A stretch of DNA of 64,000 nt from NCBI RefSeq assembly GCF_900105805.1, contig NZ_LT629788.1:372001-436000 (forward strand), written 5' to 3'. Positions within the stretch are counted from its first letter, which is position 1, and every line of letters begins with the position of its first letter. Below the pieces are notes generated by a model, which worked only from the letters and a program-made list of their open reading frames with translations, searched no databases and was not told where the DNA came from. Source of the stretch: Pseudomonas moraviensis (GTDB lineage Bacteria > Pseudomonadota > Gammaproteobacteria > Pseudomonadales > Pseudomonadaceae). Position numbers and translations under genes: made by a program. Positions 17,536 through 26,079 of this stretch are shown here, in pieces.

Positions 17536-18464
17536 GGGCGGCGCTCTCCTTCGGCCAAGGCACTGGCGACAGATGCTTCATTCAACGGTTCGATGCCTAG
17601 GGAACGAGCCACCTGCGCATTACTTGAGACTTTGAAACGATCGGGATAGAGCGCCCGCGGCCATGCGCTGGTCGGCTGATCGAGCAAATGGTCGAGGATC
17701 GCCAGCCAGTCGCTTTGATCGCTGTAGGTACTGGCGAGACTGCCAGCGCGAACGAATGCAATGTTGGGGCCGATCAGCGCAACCTGCCGCGAGTAGCTGC
17801 TGAGCAACAGATTCTTTGCAGTTTGCGAGTTGTACAGATCGGGGTCGTCGAGACCGAGCAATACGTCGCTGTTTTTCAGCACGGCTTGCAACGGACGGCT
17901 GTCGTGGGTGTTGTCCCAGCGCTGGCTGACGATGTCCAGATTCAAGGACCGGGCAGCCACGCGCAGTTCGTCGAGAAGGAATTCGCCGTGCTCATCGAAC
18001 AGCACGCCGACGCGCCGGGCTTGAGGCAGAATCCGCCGGATCAGTTGCAGTTGTCGGCTCAGCGGCGGGTCGCTCCACAGCAGACTCAGGCGCGCCGGGT
18101 GGGCATCGGCGAAACGCTGGCGCGCCTGCAAGCGGCTGATGCGCAACACCAGGGTCGACGGGCCTTGCGCGTCCTGCAGGCGCCAGTCGAGGCTCGGCAG
18201 ATCGAGCAGGATCAGGCGCAGGCTGGCCGGCAGTTTGCCCGGCGCCGGCAGGCTCGCCAGCGGCTGAAACCGCACGTTGTCGGTCGGGCGCAGTTCACTC
18301 AATGCTTGGACGAACGCCTGCACGCCGGGGCTTTCCTCGGCGCCGGTCAGGAGAATGTCGGCGGCTTGCACCGCGACCCCGTGCAGCCACGCGGTCAAGA
18401 ACAGGCAGAGCCCCGCCAGCCAGTGGCCAAGGGTTGGCGTCTTCCGTGACGAGCCGTTGCGCAT
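17532..18464 (-). CDS. Periplasmic substrate-binding-like protein (ABC sub_bind type)
   Basis: 310 aa with a signal peptide (basic start, hydrophobic LAGLCLFLTAWLHGVAV, cleavage after VQA near 35). The body resembles uncharacterised ABC substrate-binding proteins of the bilobal kind (RRIGVLFDEHG-like VGVLFDEHGEFLLDELR; DVLLGLDDPDLYNSQTAKNLLLSSYSRQVALIG), but no permease or ATPase gene is adjacent. It starts one base after the receptor stop and overlaps the kinase start, so all three are made together. A role in presenting a ligand to the periplasmic domain of the kinase is an inference. Confidence 0.8.
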   Translation of the reverse strand: MRNGSSRKTPTLGHWLAGLCLFLTAWLHGVAVQAADILLTGAEESPGVQAFVQALSELRPTDNVRFQPLASLPAPGKLPASLRLILLDLPSLDWRLQDAQGPSTLVLRISRLQARQRFADAHPARLSLLWSDPPLSRQLQLIRRILPQARRVGVLFDEHGEFLLDELRVAARSLNLDIVSQRWDNTHDSRPLQAVLKNSDVLLGLDDPDLYNSQTAKNLLLSSYSRQVALIGPNIAFVRAGSLASTYSDQSDWLAILDHLLDQPTSAWPRALYPDRFKVSSNAQVARSLGIEPLNEASVASALAEGERRP

Positions 18465-18465
18465 C

Positions 18466-20589
18466 CTAGAACTCCAGCTCGGCGCTGAAATACATCACCC
18501 GGCGTTCGTCATAATGGTTATCGACGAAGGTGTTCGGCTGATGGTCGAGACGCTGTTGCAGCACGCCCGCCAGTTGCAGCTGCGCTTTGCCAATGGCGAT
18601 GCGTTTGGCGATGCGCGTGTCGACGCGTTCGAACCGATAGCCGTTGAGCGCGTTGTCTCCGTAATAGAAGAGGGCGCTGTTCCAGCCATGCCCCCAGTTA
18701 CGCAGCCAACCGGCGGAACCGCTGTTGCGCGAGGTGAACTGCTGATCCAGCGGATTGCTCGCCTCGGCATCGACGAAGGCATAAGTGAAGCGCAAGCGGT
18801 CGGCGCTGCTGAGGCGCCAGTCGAGTTGCGTTTCCGTGCCGCGAAAGCGCGAACTGTTGGCGTTGCTGGCGATGTACTGATTGTTGCGCAGCGGCTCGCT
18901 GATCATCCCGGTGATTTCGTCGTAGAACAGCTTCACGTCTACGGCCAGTCCGAGTTCGGCGAAATAGCCGTTGTAGCCCAATTCCCGCGAGCGCATGTGC
19001 TCCTGATCGAGATCGCCGGGGCCGCGGGTCTTGACGAAATAGCGCGCCGACGACTGGCCATACGCCGAAGGTCGCAGGTTGCTGACCTGATAGCTCCAGT
19101 TGACGTTGTTCTCGAACATGTCCGGCGAACGGATCGCCTCCGAGTACACCGCGCGCAGGCCGTGACGCGGGTTGATCAGGTAGTTGACCGCGAAGCGCGG
19201 GGTCAGCGAACTGCCGATCAGTTGCGTGTCTTCGAACATCACACCTCCCTGCACCAGCCAGTGCTCGGTAGCGCGCCATTCCAGTTGGCCGAAGGCGCGC
19301 CAGGTGGTGTCGTCGAGGGTACCGTTGAAGTACGTCTCGGAGTCGGCGCGGTCGTAGCGGTAGTTGAGGCCGCTGACCAGACGCAGGCTGTCGGACAGGC
19401 TGAGGGTGTCTTGCAGTTCGAGGTCGTAACGCGACTCGCGGGCGCTCTGATCGATGTCGCCGCACAGGGTTCTGCTCGCGCCGTTACGCCATTGTTCGAG
19501 CACCTGATTGGCCAGGGCCATTTCCTCTGGCGTGCCGGGTGCCGCGCCGGGGCCGGTGAACTGGCTGATATTCCGCGCCAGGCGTTCGGTGTAATTCGGG
19601 TTGAGCTGCCACAATTGCGTCAGTTCAGGACTGAACGACACCTCGGCATCGCAGGCGCGCCAGACTTGCTGGCGGTCCCAATGCTGCGCCGAGCCTTGCA
19701 CGTACAGGCTGTGTTCGGGGTTGATATCGAGGTTCCAGCGCACCGAGCCGGCGTAATCCTTAGCGACCACGTCGGAATTGTTCCCGGCGTCGGTAATCCC
19801 GGAGAACACCGGGCGGTAGGTATAGGGCCGTTGATTGCTGCCGTCCTTGGCGTTGAGCTGCCAGTCGAGGCTTTGTCCTTCATTGAGGTCGTGACTGACC
19901 GCCAGACTCAGACGATTCAAGCGCCGACTGTCACGGTAATCGGCGCCGTTGCGGTCGCTGTCGAAACCGTCATCTTCCTGGCCGGACAGCGACAGGCGCA
20001 AATCGCCGCCATCCCAACCGGTGCCCTGGCTGGCATAAAAGTCGTTGATGCCGCGCTGGCCGCGAGTGATTTTCAGGCGCGTGCCGTGACTGTCCGCCGG
20101 GTGGCTAGTGATGATGTTGATCACCGCCATCAATGCGTTGGCGCCGTAGCTGACGGTGTTCGGGCCGCGAAACACCTCGATCCGCTCGATGTCTTCCATG
20201 GCCACTGGAATATCGCTCCAGTCCACCGTCGCCAGACCGGCGCGATACACCGAACGGCCATCGATCAGCACCTGCATGCGTCGTGCTTCGCTGGCGTTGG
20301 TGCCGTGGTAATTCACCGCCGGCTGATTGCCGTTGATGTTGCCGACCATCATTCCCGGCACCAGCCGCAGCAGTTCGCTGATATCGCGGGCACCGCTGGC
20401 AGTGATCAATTCGTTGTCGAGGACGGTCATGCTCCCGGGCACTTCTGCCGGCGTCTGCTTCAGCCGCGTGGCCGTGAGCACCGGCGGCAGCGTCTGGCTG
20501 TCGACGAACAGGTCGTCCGCCAGCACCAGCGGGCTGAACAGCAGTGCCAGTAGCAGGGGCGAGCGCGGGGGAGGAGGGCCAGAAAACAC
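18466..20589 (-). CDS. TonB-dependent outer-membrane receptor
   Basis: 707 aa. A short signal peptide (LLLALLFSPLVLA) is followed directly by the plug domain (about 35-155: PPVLTATRLKQTPAEVPGSMTV, ARDISELLRLVPGMMVG, IERIEVFRGPNTVSYGANALMAVINI), then a beta-barrel ending in the aromatic FSAELEF. There is no N-terminal signalling extension, so it is not a FecA-type transducer. Start is GTG 20589 with a weak ribosome site; the leader reads GPPPPRSP. First gene of the receptor/binding protein/kinase operon. Barrel sequence does not allow a firm substrate call. Confidence 0.9.
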   Translation of the reverse strand: MFSGPPPPRSPLLLALLFSPLVLADDLFVDSQTLPPVLTATRLKQTPAEVPGSMTVLDNELITASGARDISELLRLVPGMMVGNINGNQPAVNYHGTNASEARRMQVLIDGRSVYRAGLATVDWSDIPVAMEDIERIEVFRGPNTVSYGANALMAVINIITSHPADSHGTRLKITRGQRGINDFYASQGTGWDGGDLRLSLSGQEDDGFDSDRNGADYRDSRRLNRLSLAVSHDLNEGQSLDWQLNAKDGSNQRPYTYRPVFSGITDAGNNSDVVAKDYAGSVRWNLDINPEHSLYVQGSAQHWDRQQVWRACDAEVSFSPELTQLWQLNPNYTERLARNISQFTGPGAAPGTPEEMALANQVLEQWRNGASRTLCGDIDQSARESRYDLELQDTLSLSDSLRLVSGLNYRYDRADSETYFNGTLDDTTWRAFGQLEWRATEHWLVQGGVMFEDTQLIGSSLTPRFAVNYLINPRHGLRAVYSEAIRSPDMFENNVNWSYQVSNLRPSAYGQSSARYFVKTRGPGDLDQEHMRSRELGYNGYFAELGLAVDVKLFYDEITGMISEPLRNNQYIASNANSSRFRGTETQLDWRLSSADRLRFTYAFVDAEASNPLDQQFTSRNSGSAGWLRNWGHGWNSALFYYGDNALNGYRFERVDTRIAKRIAIGKAQLQLAGVLQQRLDHQPNTFVDNHYDERRVMYFSAELEF

Positions 20590-20742
20590 GACACAGCCTG
20601 TAGAGAGAAGAATTGGCGCGCATGTTAACCGAGGGCGGCGACTTTTCCAGTGACGTTACAGGCATTTTCCTAGGCTTTATTGGTCTTCTTCCTACAAATG
20701 TCGGTAATTGTTGCTGGGGCTGGCCGCCACCGGGGCGCCCCG

Positions 20743-20748
20743 TATAAT
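20743..20748 (+). promoter_or_regulatory. Candidate -10 element of gpsA
   Basis: A perfect TATAAT 39 bp before the gpsA ATG, in otherwise GC-rich DNA. No good -35 hexamer is found at 16-18 bp, so this is only a candidate. Confidence 0.4.
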
Positions 20749-20786
20749 GCCCGGCATCGCCACTGGTATGGATTAACGGATTGCAT

Positions 20787-21812
20787 ATGACTGAACAGCG
20801 CCCGATTGCGGTCCTGGGAGGCGGAAGTTTTGGTACCGCCGTGGCCAATCTGCTGGCCGAGAACGGCCATCAAGTCCTTCAGTGGATGCGTGACCCCGGG
20901 CAGGCCGAGGCCATCCGGGTCAATCGCGAAAACCCCCGCTACCTCAAAGGCATCAAGATTCTGCCGGGGGTGAGCGCCGTCACCGACCTGCAGGCCACCC
21001 TCGACGCCTGCGATCAGTGCTTTGTCGCGCTGCCCTCCAGCGCCTTGCGCACGGTGCTTGCGGCCCACGCCCAGCGCTTGAGCGGCAAGATGCTGGTCAG
21101 CCTGACCAAAGGCATCGAAGCGCAGACCTTCAAACTGATGAGCCAGATCCTCGAAGAGATCGCCCCGCAGGCGCGGATCGGCGTGTTGTCGGGGCCGAAC
21201 CTGGCGCGGGAAATCGCCGAACATGCATTGACCGCCACAGTGGTCGCCAGCGAAGACGAAGAGCTGTGCAAACAGGTGCAAGCCGCGCTGCACGGGCGCA
21301 CCTTCCGCGTTTACGCCAGCGCCGACCGGTTCGGTGTCGAGCTGGGCGGGGCGTTGAAAAACGTTTACGCGATCATCGCCGGCATGGCGGTGGCGCTGGA
21401 GATGGGCGAGAACACCAAGAGCATGCTGATCACTCGCGCCTTGGCCGAGATGACCCGCTTCGCTGTGAATCAAGGCGCCAACCCGATGACCTTTCTCGGC
21501 CTGGCCGGGGTCGGCGATCTGATCGTGACGTGTTCGTCGCCCAAGAGCCGCAACTATCAGGTCGGTTTCGCCCTTGGTCAGGGCTTGAGCCTCGACGAAG
21601 CGGTGTCGCGTCTCGGCGAAGTCGCCGAAGGGGTCAATACCCTCAAAGTGCTCAAGGCCAAGTCCCAGGAAGTCGGTGTGTACATGCCGCTGGTCGCCGG
21701 GCTGCACGCAATCCTGTTCGAAGGACGCACGCTGGAGCAGGTGATCGGTCTACTGATGCGTGCCGAGCCGAAAACCGACGTCGACTTTATTTCCACCAGC
21801 GGTTTCAACTGA
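20787..21812 (+). CDS. gpsA: NAD(P)-dependent glycerol-3-phosphate dehydrogenase
   Basis: 341-aa cytoplasmic enzyme that reduces dihydroxyacetone phosphate to sn-glycerol-3-phosphate for phospholipid synthesis. Rossmann motif VLGGGSFGTAVANLLAENG at the N-terminus, SLTKGIEAQTFKLMS, SGPNLAREIA, catalytic lysine in GGALKNVYAIIAGM, and GLAGVGDLIVTCSSPKSRN. ATG 20787 gives the usual 341 aa. It is followed 30 bp later by a DUF4389 gene and sixA, a conserved Pseudomonas trio. Confidence 0.96.
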   Translation: MTEQRPIAVLGGGSFGTAVANLLAENGHQVLQWMRDPGQAEAIRVNRENPRYLKGIKILPGVSAVTDLQATLDACDQCFVALPSSALRTVLAAHAQRLSGKMLVSLTKGIEAQTFKLMSQILEEIAPQARIGVLSGPNLAREIAEHALTATVVASEDEELCKQVQAALHGRTFRVYASADRFGVELGGALKNVYAIIAGMAVALEMGENTKSMLITRALAEMTRFAVNQGANPMTFLGLAGVGDLIVTCSSPKSRNYQVGFALGQGLSLDEAVSRLGEVAEGVNTLKVLKAKSQEVGVYMPLVAGLHAILFEGRTLEQVIGLLMRAEPKTDVDFISTSGFN

Positions 21813-21842
21813 TTCAGCTGTTACACGGACAGGAAGCAAGCC

Positions 21843-22190
21843 ATGAACGATCCGAAAACCGAAACCCAGTACGAATCCATTCTCCTGCGGGTGTTGTGGA
21901 TGATCGTTTATCTGCTGGTCTGGCAAGTCGCGCAATTCATCCTCGGCGCGGTGGTGCTGGTGCAACTGATCTACCGTTTGATCTACGGCGCACCGAGCGC
22001 CAGCCTGATGAATTTTGGCGACAGCCTCAGCCAGTTCCTCGCGCAGATCGGCCGCTTCGGCACGTTCCACAGTGACCAGAAGCCCTGGCCGTTCGCCGAC
22101 TGGCCCGCGCCGCGCACCCCGGAAGGGGAAACGCCGCACACCGTCGCCCCGGCCGCGCATCCGGTGCGCGATGAGGAGCCCAAACTATGA
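21843..22190 (+). CDS. DUF4389 membrane protein
   Basis: 115 aa with one long hydrophobic stretch (LWMIVYLLVWQVAQFILGAVVLVQLIYRL, about 18-45), then FGDSLSQFLAQIGRFGTFHSDQKPWPFADWP, the conserved DUF4389 signature, and a disordered acidic tail. The stop overlaps the sixA ATG by four bases. Function of the family is unknown; the position between gpsA and sixA is conserved. Confidence 0.88.
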   Translation: MNDPKTETQYESILLRVLWMIVYLLVWQVAQFILGAVVLVQLIYRLIYGAPSASLMNFGDSLSQFLAQIGRFGTFHSDQKPWPFADWPAPRTPEGETPHTVAPAAHPVRDEEPKL

Positions 22191-22639
22191 AACTCTGGGT
22201 ATTGCGTCACGGTGAGGCGGTGCCTCACGGCTCGAAAATCGATTCCGAACGTGAGCTGACCGAGCACGGCCGCAACGAAGCCCTGACGAGCGCGGCGCAT
22301 CTGATCGGCCAGCCGCTGACCGCGATTTACGCCAGCCCTTATCTGCGCGCGCAGCAGACTGCGCAGATCGTTCGTGAGGTACTCGGCTTCGAGCCGGAGA
22401 TCCGCACGGTCGACTGGCTGACGCCGGATACTGATCCCGACAAGGTGGCCGAGCAATTGGTTGCGGTGAGCAATGTACTGCTGGTCAGCCACAACCCGTT
22501 GGTGGGCAATCTGCTCAGCTATCTGCAACATGGCGCCGGGCACCCACCGGAGCGGGTTAGTACAGCGGGACTGGCGGAGCTTGAACACAGTGAACTGCTG
22601 ATTGGCTCAATGAAGCTCAATAGCCTCAAGCACCCTTAA
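22187..22639 (+). CDS. sixA: Phosphohistidine phosphatase SixA
   Basis: 150-aa histidine-phosphatase-superfamily protein. The catalytic RHG motif is at the N-terminus (LWVLRHGEA), the second arginine in SPYLRAQQTAQIV and the second catalytic histidine in LLVSHNPLVGNLL. SixA removes phosphate from histidine phosphotransfer proteins (ArcB Hpt, nitrogen PTS NPr). The window contains Hpt-bearing GacS, but no functional link is shown. Confidence 0.93.
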   Translation: MKLWVLRHGEAVPHGSKIDSERELTEHGRNEALTSAAHLIGQPLTAIYASPYLRAQQTAQIVREVLGFEPEIRTVDWLTPDTDPDKVAEQLVAVSNVLLVSHNPLVGNLLSYLQHGAGHPPERVSTAGLAELEHSELLIGSMKLNSLKHP

Positions 22640-22643
22640 AAGC

Positions 22644-22724
22644 AAAGATCGCAGCCTTCGGCAGCTCCTACATAGGAATGCATACCCCTGTAGGAGCTGC
22701 CGAAGGCTGCGATCTCTTGATCTT
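22644..22724. repeat. Inverted repeat, GCAGCCTTCGGCAGCTCCTA type
   Basis: GATCGCAGCCTTCGGCAGCT and its inverse AGCTGCCGAAGGCTGCGATC flank a 16-bp centre; the whole can fold into a long hairpin just after sixA. A second full copy is at 32433-32512 and single arms occur near 38540 and 38690. Confidence 0.9.
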
Positions 22725-22806
22725 GTCTCTTTTGGTAAAAAATTCAACCAAGCACTTGCTTGGTTGACTACGCTTGCTCCAGACCCAAAAAAGAGGAGCG
22801 AGTCGC

Positions 22807-24462
22807 ATGTCTGCCGCCTTCCGTTTGCCGCTGGACGTGTTCTACGAACGGGAAGCCCGGCACCCGCGCCAACGCTTTCTGGTGCAGCCTATCGGTGGCG
22901 GCCAGGTCGAGACGCTGAGCTGGGCGGACGTCGGCCATCAGGCACGCTGCGCGGCCCACTGGCTGCGGGCGCGGGAACTGCCGCCCGGCAGCCACATCGC
23001 CCTGATCTCGAAAAACTGCGCGCACTGGATCATCGCCGACCTGGCGATCTGGATGGCCGGGCATGTCTCGGTGCCGCTGTATCCCAACCTCACCGCGGAA
23101 TCCGTGACGCAGGTGCTGACCCACTCGGAAAGTGCGCTGGCGTTCATCGGCAAGCTCGATGACTGGGCAGGCATGTCCCAAGGTGTGCCGGCGGGTTTGC
23201 CGACCATCTGCCTGCCGCTGCATCCGCCCGGCGAATTCGATTTCAGTTGGGCGGACCTGCAAAGCTGTTCGCCGATCCAGGACGATCCGCGTCCGGCCGC
23301 CGAGCAACTGGCGACGATCATCTACACCTCCGGCACCACCGGCCTGCCCAAAGGCGTGATGCACAGTTTCGCCAATCTCGGTTTCGCCACCAGTCGGGGC
23401 ACGCAGCTGTTCGGGCTCAACGAGAACGATCGGCTGCTGTCGTACTTGCCGCTGTGTCACGTCGCCGAGCGCATGTTTGTCGAACTGGCGTCGATCTACA
23501 CCGGGCAGACGGTTTTTTTCGCCGAAAGCCTCGACACCTTCATTACCGATCTGCAGCGCGCGCGGCCGACGGCCATGTTTGGCGTGCCGCGTATCTGGAC
23601 CAAATTCCAGATGGGGGTGTACAGCAAGATCCCGGCGCAGCGTCTGGACTTTCTCCTCGGGCTGCCCTTTATCGGCAAGCGGGTCGGGCATAAAGTGCTG
23701 GCCGGGCTTGGCCTGGATGCCTTGCGCGTGGCGTTGTCCGGTGCCGCGCCAGTGCCGCAGACCTTGCTTGCCTGGTATCAGAAACTCGGCCTCGATGTGC
23801 TGGAGGTCTACGGCATGACCGAGGGCTGCGGTTATTCGCATATCTGCCTCCCCGGGCAATACAAGCAGGGCTGGATTGGTCAGCCGTGCCCGGAAGTGGA
23901 AGTGCGCATCGATGAATCGGGCGAAGTGCAGGTGCGCAGCCAGGCCAACATGCTCGGCTATTTCAAGGAGCCGCAGAAGACCGCCGAGACGCTGACCGCC
24001 GACGGCTTTTTGCGTACCGGCGACAAGGGCGAGCAGGATAGTGAAGGGCGCCTGCGCCTGACCGGGCGTCTCAAGGAAATCTTCAAGACCAGCAAAGGCA
24101 AATACGTCGCGCCGGCGCCGATCGAAAACCGTCTGGCCGTGCATTCGCGCATTGAGCAAGTGTGCGTGGTCGGCGATGGCCTGAGTGCGCCCCTGGGGTT
24201 GTGCGTGCTGTCGACGGTCAATCAGCAAGAGCCCCGAGCGAACCTGCACGCGAGCCTGGAAAAGCTCCTGGAAGAGGTCAACGCCGCCCTCGACAAACAC
24301 GAACGCCTGCGCCGGCTGGTGGTGGTCAAGGACAACTGGGCGGTGGACAACGGCTTCCTCACGCCGACCCTGAAAATCAAACGCAATGTCATTGAAGACC
24401 GCTACGGCGCGCGCTTCGAAGAATGGAGCGCGCGCAGTGAGGCGGTGCTGTGGCAGGATTGA
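22807..24462 (+). CDS. Acyl-CoA synthetase (AMP-binding, FadD-like)
   Basis: 551-aa adenylate-forming ligase that activates a carboxylic acid, probably a long-chain fatty acid, to acyl-AMP and then acyl-CoA. P-loop TIIYTSGTTGLPKGV (about 175-190), VYGMTEGCGYSH (A5), FLRTGDKGEQD (A7), GRLKEIFKTSKGKYVAPAPIEN (hinge), and the C-terminal catalytic lysine region LTPTLKIKRNVIE. Start at ATG 22807 after GAGGAG; the upstream extension is not conserved in character. A thioesterase gene follows at 32 bp, so acyl-CoA formation and hydrolysis are co-encoded. Confidence 0.92.
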   Translation: MSAAFRLPLDVFYEREARHPRQRFLVQPIGGGQVETLSWADVGHQARCAAHWLRARELPPGSHIALISKNCAHWIIADLAIWMAGHVSVPLYPNLTAESVTQVLTHSESALAFIGKLDDWAGMSQGVPAGLPTICLPLHPPGEFDFSWADLQSCSPIQDDPRPAAEQLATIIYTSGTTGLPKGVMHSFANLGFATSRGTQLFGLNENDRLLSYLPLCHVAERMFVELASIYTGQTVFFAESLDTFITDLQRARPTAMFGVPRIWTKFQMGVYSKIPAQRLDFLLGLPFIGKRVGHKVLAGLGLDALRVALSGAAPVPQTLLAWYQKLGLDVLEVYGMTEGCGYSHICLPGQYKQGWIGQPCPEVEVRIDESGEVQVRSQANMLGYFKEPQKTAETLTADGFLRTGDKGEQDSEGRLRLTGRLKEIFKTSKGKYVAPAPIENRLAVHSRIEQVCVVGDGLSAPLGLCVLSTVNQQEPRANLHASLEKLLEEVNAALDKHERLRRLVVVKDNWAVDNGFLTPTLKIKRNVIEDRYGARFEEWSARSEAVLWQD

Positions 24463-24493
24463 GCGTCGACTACAACAACAAAGGAAGTCTGCG

Positions 24494-24937
24494 ATGAGCT
24501 TGTGGCGTACTGCACCCGACATCGAACAGTTGAACGCAATCCAGAAGAACACCATTGGCGAAGTGCTGGACATTCGCTTCGAAACCTTCGACGAACAATC
24601 GCTGACCGCGAGCATGGTTATCGACCATCGCACCCATCAGCCCTACGGTCTGCTGCATGGCGGCGCATCGGTGGTGCTGGCGGAAACCGTCGGCTCGATG
24701 GCCAGTTATCTGTGCATCGATGCCAGCAAGTTCTATTGCGTCGGCCTGGAGATCAACGCCAACCACTTGCGTGGCTTGCGGAGCGGGCGAGTGACCGCGG
24801 TGGCCACGCCGATCCACATTGGCCGCACCACACACGTCTGGGACATCCGCCTGACCAGCGATGAAGGCAAGGCCAGTTGCGTTTCGCGCCTGACCATGGC
24901 GGTGGTGCCGCTGGGGGAACAGCCACCATTGCGCTGA
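24494..24937 (+). CDS. Hotdog-fold acyl-CoA thioesterase (YdiI/MenI-like)
   Basis: 147 aa. The core motif QPYGLLHGGASVVLAETVGSMAS has the catalytic glutamate (AET) of the YdiI/EntH type, and VGLEINANHLRGLRSGRVTAVATPIHIGRTTHVWDI is the conserved substrate-tunnel region. It hydrolyses small or aromatic acyl-CoAs in the family; the substrate here is unknown, but the ligase immediately upstream suggests a matched acyl group. ATG 24494 follows AAGGAAG. Confidence 0.9.
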   Translation: MSLWRTAPDIEQLNAIQKNTIGEVLDIRFETFDEQSLTASMVIDHRTHQPYGLLHGGASVVLAETVGSMASYLCIDASKFYCVGLEINANHLRGLRSGRVTAVATPIHIGRTTHVWDIRLTSDEGKASCVSRLTMAVVPLGEQPPLR

Positions 24938-24954
24938 CAATTATCGAGTTCCGT

Positions 24955-25146
24955 CAGGGCCAGCCCTCTTCCAGAGGGAGAGGGGGCCGACCGTGTGGTT
25001 TCGGCGATCGTCGTAGACCTTAGAGATCTGCGTGTTCCAGAGTGAGTTCTGATCGGCGGTTTCGCGCCGACCTTCAGAATTGAATTATCCCCGATCACTC
25101 CCTTTGCCCCTCGCCCCCTTGGGGGTGAGGGCTGGGGTGAGGGGGA
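24955..25146. repeat. Intergenic repeat, CCCTCTCCC/GGGAGAGGG type
   Basis: The 335-bp gap between the thioesterase and the next gene contains GCCCTCTTCCAGAGGGAGAGGG at the left and CCCCTCGCCCCCTTGGGGGTGAGGGCTGGGGTGAGGGGG at the right, in inverted relation. The same family is present at 50563-50836. No gene is seen in this gap. Confidence 0.75.
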
Positions 25147-25272
25147 AGCAGTCTCGCTGACACCCATCACCCTGACCAGACTGTCATCATTCCTGGCACT
25201 TACAGTCATTGCTGCGGCGCCGGGTCTTGCGGACAATCAACGCCACGTTTCTCGCCCAGTGGATTTGCCCGC

Positions 25273-26079
25273 ATGTCGCAACCGATCTTTTTCGCCCACG
25301 CCAACGGTTTCCCTTCGGGGACCTATGGCAAGTTGTTCGCGGCGCTGGCGCCGGAGTACCGGGTCGCGCATCTGGAGCAGCATGCCCATGACCCGCGTTT
25401 TCCGGCGGACGACAATTGGTACAACCTCGTCGATGAGCTGATCCATCACCTGGAACAGCAGGAGCAGCCGGTGTGGGGCGTCGGGCATTCCTTTGGCGGT
25501 CTGCTGCACCTGCACGCAGCGTTGCGCTGTCCCGAGCTGTACCGGGGCGTGGTGATGCTCGATTCGCCGGTGCTGACGCGCACCGATCAGTGGGTGATTC
25601 GCGCGGCCAAGCGTTTTGGTTTCATCGATAAGCTGACCCCGGCCGGGCGCACGCTCGGGCGCCGTGAAGAATTCGCCGATCTGGACAGCGCGCGCAGTTA
25701 CTTTGCCGGCAAAACCCTGTTTCGTGGCTTCGACCCGGAATGCTTCGACGCCTACCTGCAACACGGTTTGCATCAGGTCGACGATAAACTGCGCCTGCGT
25801 TTTGATCCCGCCACGGAGATCAGCATTTATCGCGGCGTGCCGCACACCAGCCCCGGGCGTACCCGGCAATTGCAGGTGCCACTGGCCATGGTGCGCGGGC
25901 ACAAGAGCCGCGTGGTCATGCGTCATCACACACGCTTCGTTTCGCGTCTGCCGCAAGGCGAGGCGCTGAGCATGCCCGGCGGGCACATGTTTCCGCTGGA
26001 GCGCCCGCAGGACACGGCACGGTTGCTCAAGAGCCTGTTCATGCGCTGGGAACACCGACAGAACAAGGATTGCGCATGA
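25273..26079 (+). CDS. Alpha/beta hydrolase
   Basis: 268 aa. N-terminal FFAHANGFPSGTY carries the oxyanion-side HANG motif; nucleophile elbow GVGHSFGGLLHLHA (Ser near 80); C-terminal catalytic histidine in MPGGHMFPLERP. Cytoplasmic, no signal peptide. The stop overlaps the start of a second hydrolase gene (ATGA). The substrate cannot be read from sequence; an esterase or lipase-like activity fits the neighbouring acyl-CoA genes but is inference. Confidence 0.88.
   Translation: MSQPIFFAHANGFPSGTYGKLFAALAPEYRVAHLEQHAHDPRFPADDNWYNLVDELIHHLEQQEQPVWGVGHSFGGLLHLHAALRCPELYRGVVMLDSPVLTRTDQWVIRAAKRFGFIDKLTPAGRTLGRREEFADLDSARSYFAGKTLFRGFDPECFDAYLQHGLHQVDDKLRLRFDPATEISIYRGVPHTSPGRTRQLQVPLAMVRGHKSRVVMRHHTRFVSRLPQGEALSMPGGHMFPLERPQDTARLLKSLFMRWEHRQNKDCA

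Noticed and set aside
18277..20553. 758-codon plus-strand open frame opposite the TonB receptor
   Set aside because: Shadow of a full-length receptor with plug and barrel motifs on the minus strand.
24955..25146. Gene in the 335-bp gap after the thioesterase
   Set aside because: The open frames there are repeat-derived (CCCTCTCCC family) and lack ribosome sites.
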